A stretch of DNA of 54,592 bases from Algoriphagus aquimarinus (GCF_900112005.1 NZ_FOKK01000026.1:1-54592); one strand, 5' to 3'. Shown: positions 25,987 to 35,589, counted from the stretch's first letter. The notes: generated by a model from the letters alone, not told the origin. Numbers and translations are program-made.

Positions 25987-26010
25987 GTCAGGCTGAGCGA
26001 AGTTGAAGCC
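25987..26010. repeat. intergenic repeat fragment
   Basis: GTCAGGCTGAGCGAAGTTGAAGCC closely resembles the CCTTCGACTTCGCTCAGGCTGAC type of intergenic repeat that recurs in many Bacteroidota genomes. Only one copy is in the window. Confidence 0.45.
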
Positions 26011-26151
26011 TAATTGGGTTCATTGCTTTCCTGCTTCTCCAGAAGCTGGACTTCTAGAGATTATTTGGTGGTTTGATTTTTAATAGGCTTGTAGCATTTC
26101 AGTTTCTGCTTTCGTCTTGGCTAAACTATTTTTATCATTAATTTCGACCTA

Positions 26152-26745
26152 ATGAAAAACGCATATTTACTTTGTTTTATCCTTCTAATTAGTTTTTCGG
26201 CCACTGCGCAATCAGGGTTAGGGGTGAAAGGCTATTTTGGTGCTTCGGGAGCTATGGCCAATTGGAACGAAGATCTCGATGGAGCTAGCTCTGTAGATAT
26301 TGAGAATTTAATGGAGGTGGGCGTTTTGTTTTCGAAAAGTATAAGTGAGAAATTCTCGCTGACTGGAGGCGTGAATTACTCTTTTGCTAAGGTTAAAATT
26401 AACAGTTGTCCATTGTGCAACGAGACTGGCCTACCTTATCCTTACAATCAGGATTTTAAAATGCTCTCCATTCCTATCTATGCGGAATACGCCTTAGGAA
26501 AGATTTTTTATGCAGCAGCTGGGCCGGTCTTAGATTTCCAGTTATCAGAAGGGAATAATCTCTCCAACCAAAGCGGGGTGGGTTTCTTGCTAGGGCTTGG
26601 AGCAAAAGTAAAAACTGAGAAGTTGACTTTCTCTGTATTCCCTAATTACAAAAGGCATAATACGATCCCTTTTGAAAAAGAAGGTAACTATAAGCAAGTC
26701 TTACAAGAGCTAGGAGTTCAGCTTGGAGTTGGTTACAACTTTTGA
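26152..26745 (+). CDS. outer-membrane beta-barrel protein
   Basis: A 197-residue protein with a signal peptide (YLLCFILLISFSATAQ, cleavage near residue 20) and alternating hydrophobic strands ending in an aromatic residue (GVGYNF), as in small eight-stranded outer-membrane barrels of the OmpA/porin-family type. A CPLC pair (about residues 86-89) in an external loop could form a disulfide or bind metal. Function is unknown. It ends just before a bidirectional terminator shared with tRNA-Cys. Confidence 0.85.
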   Translation: MKNAYLLCFILLISFSATAQSGLGVKGYFGASGAMANWNEDLDGASSVDIENLMEVGVLFSKSISEKFSLTGGVNYSFAKVKINSCPLCNETGLPYPYNQDFKMLSIPIYAEYALGKIFYAAAGPVLDFQLSEGNNLSNQSGVGFLLGLGAKVKTEKLTFSVFPNYKRHNTIPFEKEGNYKQVLQELGVQLGVGYNF

Positions 26746-26784
26746 TTTGCGGCAAATCAAATTGGTTTCTAAATAATAGCACAT

Positions 26785-26820
26785 AAAAAAAGCATCCCGA
26801 ATTCGGGATGCTTTTTTTTG
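26785..26820. terminator. bidirectional terminator
   Basis: Perfect 22-base palindrome AGCATCCCGAA/TTCGGGATGCT flanked by an A run on the left and a T run on the right. It serves the barrel-protein gene on the plus strand and tRNA-Cys on the minus strand. Confidence 0.92.
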
Positions 26821-26823
26821 TTG

Positions 26824-26894
26824 AGGTCGAGAGCGGATTCGAACCGCTGTAGAAGGTTTTGCAGACCTCTGCCTAGCCACTCGGCCACTCGACC
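26824..26894 (-). tRNA. tRNA-Cys (GCA anticodon)
   Basis: The 71-base reverse complement folds as a cloverleaf with acceptor stem GGTCGAG/CTCGACC, anticodon loop CTGCAAA (anticodon GCA), T-loop TTCGAAT and the U discriminator expected for cysteine. CCA is not encoded. Confidence 0.95.
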
Positions 26895-26910
26895 AATCAG
26901 AATTGGAATG

Positions 26911-26940
26911 CAAATGTAGTTAATATCTTTTCCCCTGCAA
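26911..26940 (-). promoter_or_regulatory. tRNA-Cys promoter
   Basis: On the minus strand TTG, 19 bases, TACATTTG: an exact Bacteroidota promoter. The predicted start is about 10 bases before the mature tRNA. Confidence 0.75.
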
Positions 26941-27183
26941 TAAAGCTTCTAATTATTTTAAATCTTTAAGGTCAAAACAGCATCTTCATTGATTTGAATT
27001 CAATAATACATAGCCTTGTATCGTGGGATTTCAATCTAAGTTTACAAACACTGCGAAATAGATTCTATTTATAAAGATTCTAAATTGATTTTTAATCCCA
27101 GTTTTCATCTTAAATATCTGTAATACAAGTGTATATGAAATCAAATACTGTTACATCTCACATCTGCCATCCATCAATACAAG

Positions 27184-27214
27184 TTTGAAAAATAGGCTTC
27201 GGGTAGTACCTTTG
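27184..27214 (+). promoter_or_regulatory. promoter of the alternative complex III operon
   Basis: TTTG, 19 bases, TACCTTTG followed by CAA: the best promoter in the window. Transcription would start near 27221, leaving a leader of about 38 bases before actA. Confidence 0.8.
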
Positions 27215-27258
27215 CAAGGGTTATAAAAAACCGCTTAAACTATTTAATTAGCTATAAT

Positions 27259-28518
27259 ATGTTATCTAAACGCTCGTTAGTAGGGGTTCGAATGAATTTC
27301 CACACACTGGCAGTGCTGTTTTTCATGCTGATCGGGATTCAGGCTTTTGCCGCGGATCCGGCAGTTGATAGTAGCGATGAAGCAGTAGCAGCAGGAAAGG
27401 CTGTATTCAATGCAAATTGTAAAACATGCCACAAGCTAGACCAGAAATTGATTGGTCCAGCCTTGAGGGGTGCTACTGATAGAGCGCCTGTTGATCTGGT
27501 AAAAAGCTTTATTAAGAATTCTCAGGCTGTAATTGCCTCTGGAGATTCTTATTACACAGATCTATTTAAAGAGTATAATAATACAGTAATGATCTCTCAT
27601 GAGTTTTTGAGTGATGCTGACCTGAATAATTTGCTCGCTTACATTGAGTTCGGAGACAAGGTTGATCCTGCCGCAGTCGCTGCTGTAGGTGGAGATGGCG
27701 CCGTCGCTTCAGCTGGAGGAGGAATTCCAAACGAATACCTTACTGTTATTCTAGGGGTATTAGTTGTAGTTCTTTTATTGATTTTGGTTGTATTGGGATT
27801 AATTATATCCGTATTGACCAAATACCTGACCAAGCAAGATCTCGATGAAGACGACAAAGAGTTTGTTAATCAGAAGACTAACCTAGGCAAGGTGTTCAAG
27901 AGTGATATGTTTGTGGTTATTGTGACTGCACTTGTTATTGCTTTAGTAGCCAAGACAGCGTTAGATGGACTTTACTCTGTAGGTATTCAGCAAGGATATG
28001 CACCTACACAGCCTATCGCTTATTCCCACGCACTTCACGCCGGTACTTTAGAGATCGAATGTCAATATTGCCATACTGGTGTAGAGATCGGAAAATCAGC
28101 GAATATTCCTTCGGCTAACATCTGTATGAACTGTCACACACACGTGCAGAATATACAGGGCAAAGAAGGTGTTTCTCCAGAAATTCAGAAAATCTACGAT
28201 GCCGTAGATAACAATCAGCCTATCGAGTGGGTACGAGTTCACAACCTTCCTGATTTGGCTTATTTCAATCACTCACAACACGTAATGGTGGGTGAGATTG
28301 AGTGTCAGACTTGCCATGGTCCTATCCAGGAAATGGAAGTAGTTGGGCAGCATAGTGCGCTTACTATGGGTTGGTGTATTGACTGTCACAGACAGACCGA
28401 GATCACTACCGAAGGCAATGCCTATTATGATAAGTTGGTACAAGTTCACTCTGATTCTAAAGATGCTTTGAAAGTAAAAGACATCGGTGGTTTGGAATGT
28501 GCTAAGTGCCACTATTAA
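27259..28518 (+). CDS. actA: alternative complex III subunit ActA, hexaheme cytochrome c
   Basis: A 419-residue multiheme cytochrome of the quinol:cytochrome c oxidoreductase. After a signal-like segment (about 15-31) comes a mono-heme cytochrome c domain (CKTCH at 54-58), a membrane helix (about 160-188), a charged cytoplasmic loop, a second helix (about 217-236) and a periplasmic pentaheme domain with CxxCH at 268, 289, 349, 373 and 414. Canonical ActA is pentaheme, so the extra N-terminal heme is a fusion that may pass electrons onward to the oxidase. ATG 27292 is an alternative start. First gene of the operon. Confidence 0.95.
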   Translation: MLSKRSLVGVRMNFHTLAVLFFMLIGIQAFAADPAVDSSDEAVAAGKAVFNANCKTCHKLDQKLIGPALRGATDRAPVDLVKSFIKNSQAVIASGDSYYTDLFKEYNNTVMISHEFLSDADLNNLLAYIEFGDKVDPAAVAAVGGDGAVASAGGGIPNEYLTVILGVLVVVLLLILVVLGLIISVLTKYLTKQDLDEDDKEFVNQKTNLGKVFKSDMFVVIVTALVIALVAKTALDGLYSVGIQQGYAPTQPIAYSHALHAGTLEIECQYCHTGVEIGKSANIPSANICMNCHTHVQNIQGKEGVSPEIQKIYDAVDNNQPIEWVRVHNLPDLAYFNHSQHVMVGEIECQTCHGPIQEMEVVGQHSALTMGWCIDCHRQTEITTEGNAYYDKLVQVHSDSKDALKVKDIGGLECAKCHY

Positions 28519-28557
28519 TTCATTATTCTTTTCGCAAATTCATTCTTATATCATAAA

Positions 28558-31500
28558 ATGAAGGAAAATAAAAAAACGTACTGGAAAGGGCTTGAGCAGC
28601 TCAACAACGATCCAGAGTTTGTAAAGAACGCTGACAGGGAATTTGCTGAGCTTCCTTCTACACTCAACGAAGAGGGTAGTGCTACCAGAAGAGATTTTCT
28701 TAAAGTAATGGGATTCAGTTTAGCAGCAGCTTCTTTGGCTGCTTGTGAGGCTCCTGTTAGAAAGATGATCCCTTACGTGAATAAGCCGGTTGATATCAAC
28801 CCATCTATTCCAAACTATTATGCTTCTACTTACGCTACAGCTGGTGATTATGCCTCTATCGTAGTGAAGACAAGAGAAGGTCGTCCTATCAAAATCGACG
28901 GTAATGAGCTTTCTCCTATTAATAAAGGAAAAGTAAATGCTATCGTAGAAGGATCTATTCTTTCTCTATATGATAAAGAGAGACTTGCGGGTCCTTATAG
29001 TGGTGGCCAACTTTCTGATTGGAAAACAGTAGATGCGCAAGCCAAGTCGGCTTTAGCTTCTGCAGGAACTGTGAAAATCGTAGCTAATACGATTATGTCA
29101 CCTTCTACTATGAAGGCCATTCAGCAATTAGCTGACGCAAATGGCAACGTGGAAGTGATCATGTATGATCCACTTTCTAATTATGGTATTACCAAGGCTG
29201 CGGAGACTTATTATGGCACTGCAGTTCTTCCTTCCTATTCTTTTGACAAAGCAAAAACAATCGTATCCTTCGGAGCTGACTTCTTAGGATCTTGGATTTC
29301 TCCAATTGAATTTGCTCGTCAATATGCTCAGACTAGAAAAATAAGCAAGGAGAAACCTGAAATGTCTAGACATTATCAGTTTGAATCTACCTTGTCTCTA
29401 GCTGGTGCAAATGCTGATTATAGAACTCCAATCAGAGCTTCTCAAAGCGGTTTGGCAGTTTTAGCTCTTTATAACGCAATCGCGAAGAAAGCAGGAGCAG
29501 CTTCAGTTTCAGCTCCAGCAGTTGAAATCGCTCATTTAGAAAAAGCTGCTGCTGACCTTTGGGCTAGCAGAGGAGCTTCTCTAGTAATATCTGGCTCAAA
29601 TGATCCAAACGTACAAGTTGTAATCAACGCAATCAACGAATTGCTTGGAAGCAACGGTGTAACGGTAGATTTCTCTAATCCAGCTTACTATAGAAAAGGG
29701 GATGATGCTAAAATGAATCAGTTTGTAACTGATTTGAATGCAGGAAAAGTAGGAGGAGTTGTATTCTTCAACTGTAACCCTGTCTATGATTTTGCAAGAG
29801 GAGCTGAAATCGCTGCTGGTATTGCAAAAGCAAAAGTAAGTATCTCTACCAATGGCACTTTAGATGAGACTTCATCTTTGGTACAAATAGTAGCTCCAGA
29901 TCATCACTTTCTTGAGTCTTGGAATGATTTTGAACCTAAGAAAGGTCATTTCTCCCTAGCTCAACCAACAATTTCTCCACTTTTTGATACCAGACAAGCT
30001 CAAGAATCTTTCTTGGTATGGGCTGGTGATTCTACTACGTATTACGATTTCCTTCAGTCCAACTGGCAGGGTGATGTTTTCACTCAGGTAGAAACTGGTG
30101 GAACTTTCCAAGAGTTCTGGGATCAGACATTATTCAATGGTGTATTAGCAATCAACTCAACTTCTGCAGCTTTGGCTCCAGTAGGTGATGTTAGTGTTGC
30201 TGCATCTGCAGTTGCCAAAGCATATTCTGCTGACAATACTTCTGCTGAATTGGTGATGTATGCTAAAGTAGGTATCGGTAACGGTATCTATGCAAACGTT
30301 CCATGGCTTCAGGAATTGTCAGATCCTATCTCTAAGGCAACTTGGGATAACTACTTGACAGTTTCTCAGAAATGGGCTACTGACAATGGTGTCACCATGT
30401 ATGAGGGAGAGACAAGCAAAGCTACTATCTCTGTAAATGGCAAATCGTTAATCGTTCCAATCCTTATCCAACCTGGACAAGCAGATGGTACTTTTGGTTT
30501 GGCAGTAGGTTATGGTAGAACAAAAGCTGGACGTGTAGCAAATGGAGTAGGTGTAAACGCTTATGACTTGCTAGATGCTTCTAAAGGCTTTGTTAATTTC
30601 GATATTACTTCTGGAGTAGAGGTTTCTGCTACTGGAGATTCTTATAGAATTGCCCGCACACAAACACACCAGACTTTCATGGGACGTGAAAACGTAATCC
30701 AAGAATCTGTGTTGAGTGAATATCAGAAAGATAATTCTGCAGGCAGATACCATCCACAAGTTTATAAGGATGGTGAGTTTGTAAAACCTTCTAAGATTTC
30801 ACTTTGGTCAGGACACCAGTATTCCCAACATCACTGGGGATTGGCTATCGATATGAACTCTTGTATCGGTTGCTCTGCATGTTCTGTTGCTTGTCAGGTT
30901 GAGAACAACGTGGCAGTCGTAGGTAAGCAGGAAGTATTGAACAGAAGAGAGATGGCATGGATCAGAATTGATCGTTACTATTCTTCTGATGCTCCAGCGG
31001 GTGATTTGAGTGCTATGGAAATAGCAGCTAATAATCCTGAGGTTACTTTCCAGCCGATGATGTGTCAGCAGTGTAACAATGCTCCTTGTGAGACTGTTTG
31101 TCCTGTTGCTGCAACTACCCACTCTTCTGAGGGGCTTAACCAAATGACATACAACAGATGTATTGGTACAAGATATTGTGCAAACAACTGTCCGTATAAA
31201 GTGCGTCGATTCAACTGGTTCAAATACCACGATAACAAAGACTTCGCAGGAGTCAATGTAGCTCAAAACGATGATTTGGGTAAAATGGTCTTGAATCCAG
31301 ACGTAACCGTTCGTGCACGTGGTGTAATGGAAAAATGCTCCATGTGTGTTCAAAGAATTCAAGCTGGTAAGCTAGAGGCTAAGCGTGAGAAGCGTAAAGT
31401 GAAAGATGGAGACATCAATGTAGCTTGTGCTGTGGCTTGTCCTACTGACGCTTTGGTATTCGGAGACATGAATGATTCGAACTCTAAAGTTTCTCAACTT

Positions 31501-31641
31501 CTTAAAATCAAGGAGAACACTACTTCAGCATTGAAAGAAGTGAATGAGGAAAGAGCATACCATGTATTGGAAGAGATCAACGTGAGTCCAAACGTTTGGT
31601 ACTTTACCAAAATCAGAAATAAAGACTTAAACGAAGCGTAA
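28558..31641 (+). CDS. actB: alternative complex III subunit ActB, iron-sulfur protein
   Basis: A 1027-residue periplasmic subunit. A Tat motif with a lipobox-like end (TRRDFLKVMGF...SLAAC, about 43-63) suggests folded export and possible lipid anchoring. Residues 70-740 resemble a molybdopterin oxidoreductase domain, which in this complex carries no molybdenum cofactor. Residues 760-1000 form a ferredoxin domain with cysteine groups CIGCSACSVAC (from C769), CQQCNNAPCETVC, CIGTRYCANNC and CSMC/CAVAC, enough for [4Fe-4S]/[3Fe-4S] clusters. Electrons pass from the quinol site in ActC through ActB to the hemes of ActA. Confidence 0.96.
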   Translation: MKENKKTYWKGLEQLNNDPEFVKNADREFAELPSTLNEEGSATRRDFLKVMGFSLAAASLAACEAPVRKMIPYVNKPVDINPSIPNYYASTYATAGDYASIVVKTREGRPIKIDGNELSPINKGKVNAIVEGSILSLYDKERLAGPYSGGQLSDWKTVDAQAKSALASAGTVKIVANTIMSPSTMKAIQQLADANGNVEVIMYDPLSNYGITKAAETYYGTAVLPSYSFDKAKTIVSFGADFLGSWISPIEFARQYAQTRKISKEKPEMSRHYQFESTLSLAGANADYRTPIRASQSGLAVLALYNAIAKKAGAASVSAPAVEIAHLEKAAADLWASRGASLVISGSNDPNVQVVINAINELLGSNGVTVDFSNPAYYRKGDDAKMNQFVTDLNAGKVGGVVFFNCNPVYDFARGAEIAAGIAKAKVSISTNGTLDETSSLVQIVAPDHHFLESWNDFEPKKGHFSLAQPTISPLFDTRQAQESFLVWAGDSTTYYDFLQSNWQGDVFTQVETGGTFQEFWDQTLFNGVLAINSTSAALAPVGDVSVAASAVAKAYSADNTSAELVMYAKVGIGNGIYANVPWLQELSDPISKATWDNYLTVSQKWATDNGVTMYEGETSKATISVNGKSLIVPILIQPGQADGTFGLAVGYGRTKAGRVANGVGVNAYDLLDASKGFVNFDITSGVEVSATGDSYRIARTQTHQTFMGRENVIQESVLSEYQKDNSAGRYHPQVYKDGEFVKPSKISLWSGHQYSQHHWGLAIDMNSCIGCSACSVACQVENNVAVVGKQEVLNRREMAWIRIDRYYSSDAPAGDLSAMEIAANNPEVTFQPMMCQQCNNAPCETVCPVAATTHSSEGLNQMTYNRCIGTRYCANNCPYKVRRFNWFKYHDNKDFAGVNVAQNDDLGKMVLNPDVTVRARGVMEKCSMCVQRIQAGKLEAKREKRKVKDGDINVACAVACPTDALVFGDMNDSNSKVSQLLKIKENTTSALKEVNEERAYHVLEEINVSPNVWYFTKIRNKDLNEA

Positions 31642-31658
31642 TCAAAATTTATTAAACT

Positions 31659-33023
31659 ATGCAGGTTACTTCATCCGTTCGCGATCCGTTAGTTACTGGG
31701 GGTAAAACCTACCATGACGTGACAAATGATGTGTCGCGCCATGTAGAAGCAAAGCCAAATATCAGATGGTTTCTTGCTTTCCTTACGTCTGTTGGGGTTT
31801 TGGCTATTGGATCTATTGCTGTAGTTGCCACCGTTTGGGAAGGCATCGGTATGTGGGGTCTAAACAAAACCGTAGGCTGGGCTTGGGATATTACAAACTT
31901 CGTTTGGTGGGTAGGTATCGGTCACGCTGGTACACTTATCTCGGCTGTATTATTACTTTTCAGACAGAAGTGGAGAACATCTATTAACCGTGCTGCGGAA
32001 GCGATGACAATCTTCGCGGTTATCTGTGCGGCAATGTTCCCGGTTCTTCACATGGGTCGTCCATGGTTAGGAGCTTATTGGGCACTTCCACTTCCAAACG
32101 TTTTTGGATCACTTTGGGTAAACTTTAATTCCCCGCTTCTTTGGGATGTGTTTGCGATATCAACTTACTTCTCTGTATCATTAGTATTCTGGTACATTGG
32201 TTTGATTCCTGATTTCGCTACTATTAGAGATAGAGCTACTGGTCTTAGAAAGGTTATTTACGGAGCTCTTTCATTCGGTTGGGATGGCGCTGCAAAATCT
32301 TGGAGCAGATACGAATCAGTTTCTTTGATCCTTGCAGGTCTAGCTACACCACTTGTACTTTCTGTACACACGATTGTATCCTTTGATTTTGCAACGTCTG
32401 TAATACCAGGATGGCACACGACAATCTTCCCTCCATACTTTGTGGCAGGTGCAATTTTCTCTGGTTTCGCGATGGTATTGACCTTGATGATCGTAACTCG
32501 TAAGGTTTACAAACTGGAAGATTACATCACTATTGGCCACATTGAATTGATGAACATTGTAATCATCATCACAGGTTCTATCGTAGGTATTGCTTATATC
32601 ACTGAGTTTTTCATCGCTTGGTATTCAGGCGTAGAAGCTGAGCAATATGCATTTATCAACCGTGCAACTGGACCTTACTGGTGGGCATACGCATCTATGA
32701 TGACTTGTAACGTGGTTTCTCCACAGCTTTTCTGGTTCAAGAAAATCCGTACATCCGTCTATGCTACTTTCGCCCTGTCTATCGTAGTGAATATCGGTAT
32801 GTGGTTTGAAAGATTTGTGATCATCGTTACATCTCTACACAGAGATTACTTGCCATCTTCATGGGCGATGTTCTATCCATCAATTACAGATGTAGGAGTT
32901 TACCTATTTACATTTGGATTGTTCTTCACTCTATTCTTCTTGTTTGCCAAATTCTTCCCGGTAATCAACATGGCAGAAGTGAAAGCTGTATTGAAGTCTT
33001 CATCTGATAAAGTGAATAAATAA
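31659..33023 (+). CDS. actC: alternative complex III subunit ActC, NrfD-like quinol-binding
   Basis: A 454-residue integral membrane protein of the NrfD/PsrC family with about ten membrane helices. The conserved MGRPWLGAYWALPLP segment and the histidines in GIGHAGTL and SVHTIVSFDFA are typical of ActC, where the quinol site faces the periplasm. It follows actB by 17 bases. ActF is its distant homologue later in the operon, consistent with the pseudo-symmetric pair known from the complex. Confidence 0.95.
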   Translation: MQVTSSVRDPLVTGGKTYHDVTNDVSRHVEAKPNIRWFLAFLTSVGVLAIGSIAVVATVWEGIGMWGLNKTVGWAWDITNFVWWVGIGHAGTLISAVLLLFRQKWRTSINRAAEAMTIFAVICAAMFPVLHMGRPWLGAYWALPLPNVFGSLWVNFNSPLLWDVFAISTYFSVSLVFWYIGLIPDFATIRDRATGLRKVIYGALSFGWDGAAKSWSRYESVSLILAGLATPLVLSVHTIVSFDFATSVIPGWHTTIFPPYFVAGAIFSGFAMVLTLMIVTRKVYKLEDYITIGHIELMNIVIIITGSIVGIAYITEFFIAWYSGVEAEQYAFINRATGPYWWAYASMMTCNVVSPQLFWFKKIRTSVYATFALSIVVNIGMWFERFVIIVTSLHRDYLPSSWAMFYPSITDVGVYLFTFGLFFTLFFLFAKFFPVINMAEVKAVLKSSSDKVNK

Positions 33024-33025
33024 TC

Positions 33026-33556
33026 ATGGAAAGAGATACACATTTTGTTACTGGAGTTTATGAAGATGAGGATGTATTACTCGATGCGATTACGCAAGTA
33101 AGATCTTCAGGCATCAAAATCCATGAGGTCTATTCACCATATCCTGTTCACGGGATAGATGACTACCTCGGATATAAGAGAAGTAAATTGCCAATTGCGG
33201 CATTTTTATTCGGCTTACTTGGGACTTCCCTGGCTTTGACCATGCAGTTCTACATGATGCGATTTGACTGGCCGATGATCATTGGTGGTAAAGACTACGC
33301 AGCCTTTCCAGATTTCATCCCAGTTACCTTTGAATTGACTGTTTTACTAGCAGCATTCGGTATGGTAGGCGTGTTTATGGTAAGTACAAATTTGAAGCCT
33401 TGGGCTCAGCCTAGAATCTTCGATTTGAGAATTACTGATGATAAGCATGTAATGGCAATTGACATAGCAAATAACTCCGCTGTTGAATTGGCTAAAATTG
33501 AAGAGATCTTGAAATCTTCTGGAGCATCAGAGGTTAATAAAAAAAGTTTTGAATAG
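33026..33556 (+). CDS. actD: alternative complex III subunit ActD (DUF3341)
   Basis: A 176-residue subunit with two membrane helices (about 54-77 and 106-127) and a cytoplasmic N-terminal domain starting THFVTGVYEDEDVLLDAI, the DUF3341 signature. It has no visible cofactor site and is structural in the complex. It starts 2 bases after actC. Confidence 0.93.
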   Translation: MERDTHFVTGVYEDEDVLLDAITQVRSSGIKIHEVYSPYPVHGIDDYLGYKRSKLPIAAFLFGLLGTSLALTMQFYMMRFDWPMIIGGKDYAAFPDFIPVTFELTVLLAAFGMVGVFMVSTNLKPWAQPRIFDLRITDDKHVMAIDIANNSAVELAKIEEILKSSGASEVNKKSFE

Positions 33557-33569
33557 TAAATCTGGAAAA

Positions 33570-34271
33570 ATGAAGATTGCTAAAACACTAAGTATTTTAG
33601 GGATTGCAGTAGCTGGGATTACCCTGGCTAGCTGTAGAGCTGGAGGAGAAAATCAAGGCTTAGAATATGCGCCTCAGATGTATCACTCCGTAGCATACGA
33701 GCCTTTGACTCAGATCACGGATTCTGAAACTAAAGGTGATCTTATCTCTACTCGTGAGGATGGAAAAGGTGAATACTATAACAGTAACATCAACAATCCT
33801 CATAATATGAATATGAGAGAGCCAGTTGCTAATACTGTTCCTCGTAATAAGCAGGGATATTTGCCTTATAGGTACAAGGCTTTTGAAGTAGAAGAAGCTG
33901 GTACTTCGGTTAAAAACCCAATCGAACTTTCGGATGAGGTTTTGACTGATGGAAAGAGATTATTCCAATTGTATTGTACACCATGTCACGGTTCAGGTGG
34001 TCAAGGTGACGGTAAAGTAGGAGAGATCATCGGTGGTGTTGCTAACCTGACGGGTGGTGCATATACTGCACTTTCAGAAGGTCATATATACCACGTGATC
34101 ACTAAAGGAAAAGGAAGAATGGGAGCCCACGGTTCTCAAATCACTCCTGAAAACAGATGGAAAATTGTTCACTACGTGAAGCAAGAACTCCAAGGAGGTC
34201 AAAATGCTGATAATGCAGTAGCAGCAGTTGCTGACCAAGATGTTACACAAGTAGAAACTCCAGCTAATTAA
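33570..34271 (+). CDS. actE: alternative complex III subunit ActE, mono-heme lipoprotein
   Basis: A 233-residue cytochrome c with a lipoprotein signal (ITLASC, lipid-modified cysteine near residue 22) and one heme site CTPCHG (about 140-145) with a downstream axial methionine (GRMGAH). It belongs to the periplasmic electron-transfer arm. ATG 33570 is preferred to the in-frame TTG at 33549, because it starts the signal peptide (MKIAKTL) and avoids overlap with actD. Confidence 0.94.
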   Translation: MKIAKTLSILGIAVAGITLASCRAGGENQGLEYAPQMYHSVAYEPLTQITDSETKGDLISTREDGKGEYYNSNINNPHNMNMREPVANTVPRNKQGYLPYRYKAFEVEEAGTSVKNPIELSDEVLTDGKRLFQLYCTPCHGSGGQGDGKVGEIIGGVANLTGGAYTALSEGHIYHVITKGKGRMGAHGSQITPENRWKIVHYVKQELQGGQNADNAVAAVADQDVTQVETPAN

Positions 34272-34273
34272 TT

Positions 34274-35566
34274 ATGGCTCACGACGTACAACACTATAAT
34301 CTGGATCAAAAATTTGAATTCACCGCAGCGACCAAAAAAGCCGTATTTATGGTTTTGGGTATCGGTGCCGCATTACTGATCCTTGGTATCGTAATGGCGG
34401 TGTTTGGCGGTGGTCATCACGAAGCAGCTGAAGCGGAAGGTCATGCATTTCATTGGTATGAGCGTCTATACGCTAACCTTTGGATCAACAACGTGTATTT
34501 CACAGGTATTGCTATCATTGGTGTATTCTTCTTTGCTATTCAATATGCCGCTCAGGCAGGATGGTCTACAGCTATCATTAGAGTAATGCTTTCCCTTGGA
34601 AACTGGTTGCCAATTGCAGGTGTATTGATGATCGTTACCTTCTTCATTGCAAATCATGACTTATTCCACTGGACTCATGCCTATCTATTCGATAAAGCAT
34701 CTCCAGAATATGATAAGATCATTGATGGTAAAGGATCTTTCTTCTACTGGCCTATGGCAAAAGGAACATTCCCTGTATTCTATATCTTTAGAATGGTCTT
34801 GTTCTTTGGATTCTGGGTGTTCTTTTTCAAGAAATTCCAGAGTTTGACTTATAACGAAGATTTAATTGGTGGCACCTCTTCCTGGTATAAAATCAGAAGC
34901 TGGTCAGCTTACTTTTTGATTTTCTTTGCCGTTTCTTCCTCCATCGCTGCATGGGACTGGGTGATGTCAATTGATACACACTGGTTCTCTACCTTGTTTG
35001 GATGGTACGTATTCTCTTCTTGGTTCGTAGCAGGTTTGTCTACAATCACTTTGATCACAATCTTCTTGAAGAGCCAAGGCCTTCTAGAAATGGTTAATGA
35101 GAATCATGTTCATGACTTGGGTAAGTTCATTTTTGGATTCACTATTTTCTGGGCTTACTTATGGTTCTCTCAGTTTCTGTTGATCTATTATGCCAACATT
35201 CCTGAGGAAACGGTTTACTTCATCGAAAGATTGTCTAGCGACATTTATGGTCCATATATCTTTGTGAACTTAGCGATGAACTTTGCTCTTCCTTTCCTGT
35301 TATTAATGACAAGAGATTCTAAGAGACATGGAGTATTCTTGAAGTTAGTTTGTGCTTTGATCATTGCTGGTCACTGGGTAGATTTCTTTCTAATGGTTCA
35401 GCCTGGTACATTGGGACATAACGGTGGCGTTGGATTTATGGAAGTAGGGATGTTCCTAGTATATGGCGCGGCCTTTACGTTTGTAGTTCTTTCTGGATTG
35501 GCAAAAGGGAAATTGATCCCTAAAAACCATCCTATGCTTGAGGAAAGCTATCATCATCACATTTAA
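34274..35566 (+). CDS. actF: alternative complex III subunit ActF, membrane
   Basis: A 430-residue integral membrane protein with about ten helices, a structural relative of ActC. A H-rich loop (GGGHHEAAEAEGHAFHWYER, about 46-65) and histidines in the helix FFIANHDLFHWTHAYLFD are visible. In the known complex ActF lies beside ActC and may contribute to proton or quinol pathways, but its redox role is uncertain. The next gene, coxB, starts 23 bases later, so oxidase genes are read from the same transcript. Confidence 0.94.
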   Translation: MAHDVQHYNLDQKFEFTAATKKAVFMVLGIGAALLILGIVMAVFGGGHHEAAEAEGHAFHWYERLYANLWINNVYFTGIAIIGVFFFAIQYAAQAGWSTAIIRVMLSLGNWLPIAGVLMIVTFFIANHDLFHWTHAYLFDKASPEYDKIIDGKGSFFYWPMAKGTFPVFYIFRMVLFFGFWVFFFKKFQSLTYNEDLIGGTSSWYKIRSWSAYFLIFFAVSSSIAAWDWVMSIDTHWFSTLFGWYVFSSWFVAGLSTITLITIFLKSQGLLEMVNENHVHDLGKFIFGFTIFWAYLWFSQFLLIYYANIPEETVYFIERLSSDIYGPYIFVNLAMNFALPFLLLMTRDSKRHGVFLKLVCALIIAGHWVDFFLMVQPGTLGHNGGVGFMEVGMFLVYGAAFTFVVLSGLAKGKLIPKNHPMLEESYHHHI

Positions 35567-35589
35567 TAAACAGCCGAAATAATTAAGGT

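Larger units (their letters stand above)
26895..27258. other. 364-base AT-rich gap with two divergent promoters
   Basis: Between tRNA-Cys (minus) and actA (plus). Each edge carries a good promoter. The 240 AT-rich bases between them hold no ORF I would support, but are long enough for regulator sites controlling the respiratory operon. Confidence 0.6.

Noticed and set aside
30808..31362. 184-codon open frame opposite actB
   Set aside because: It is a shadow of the cysteine-rich iron-sulfur domain in the sense frame.
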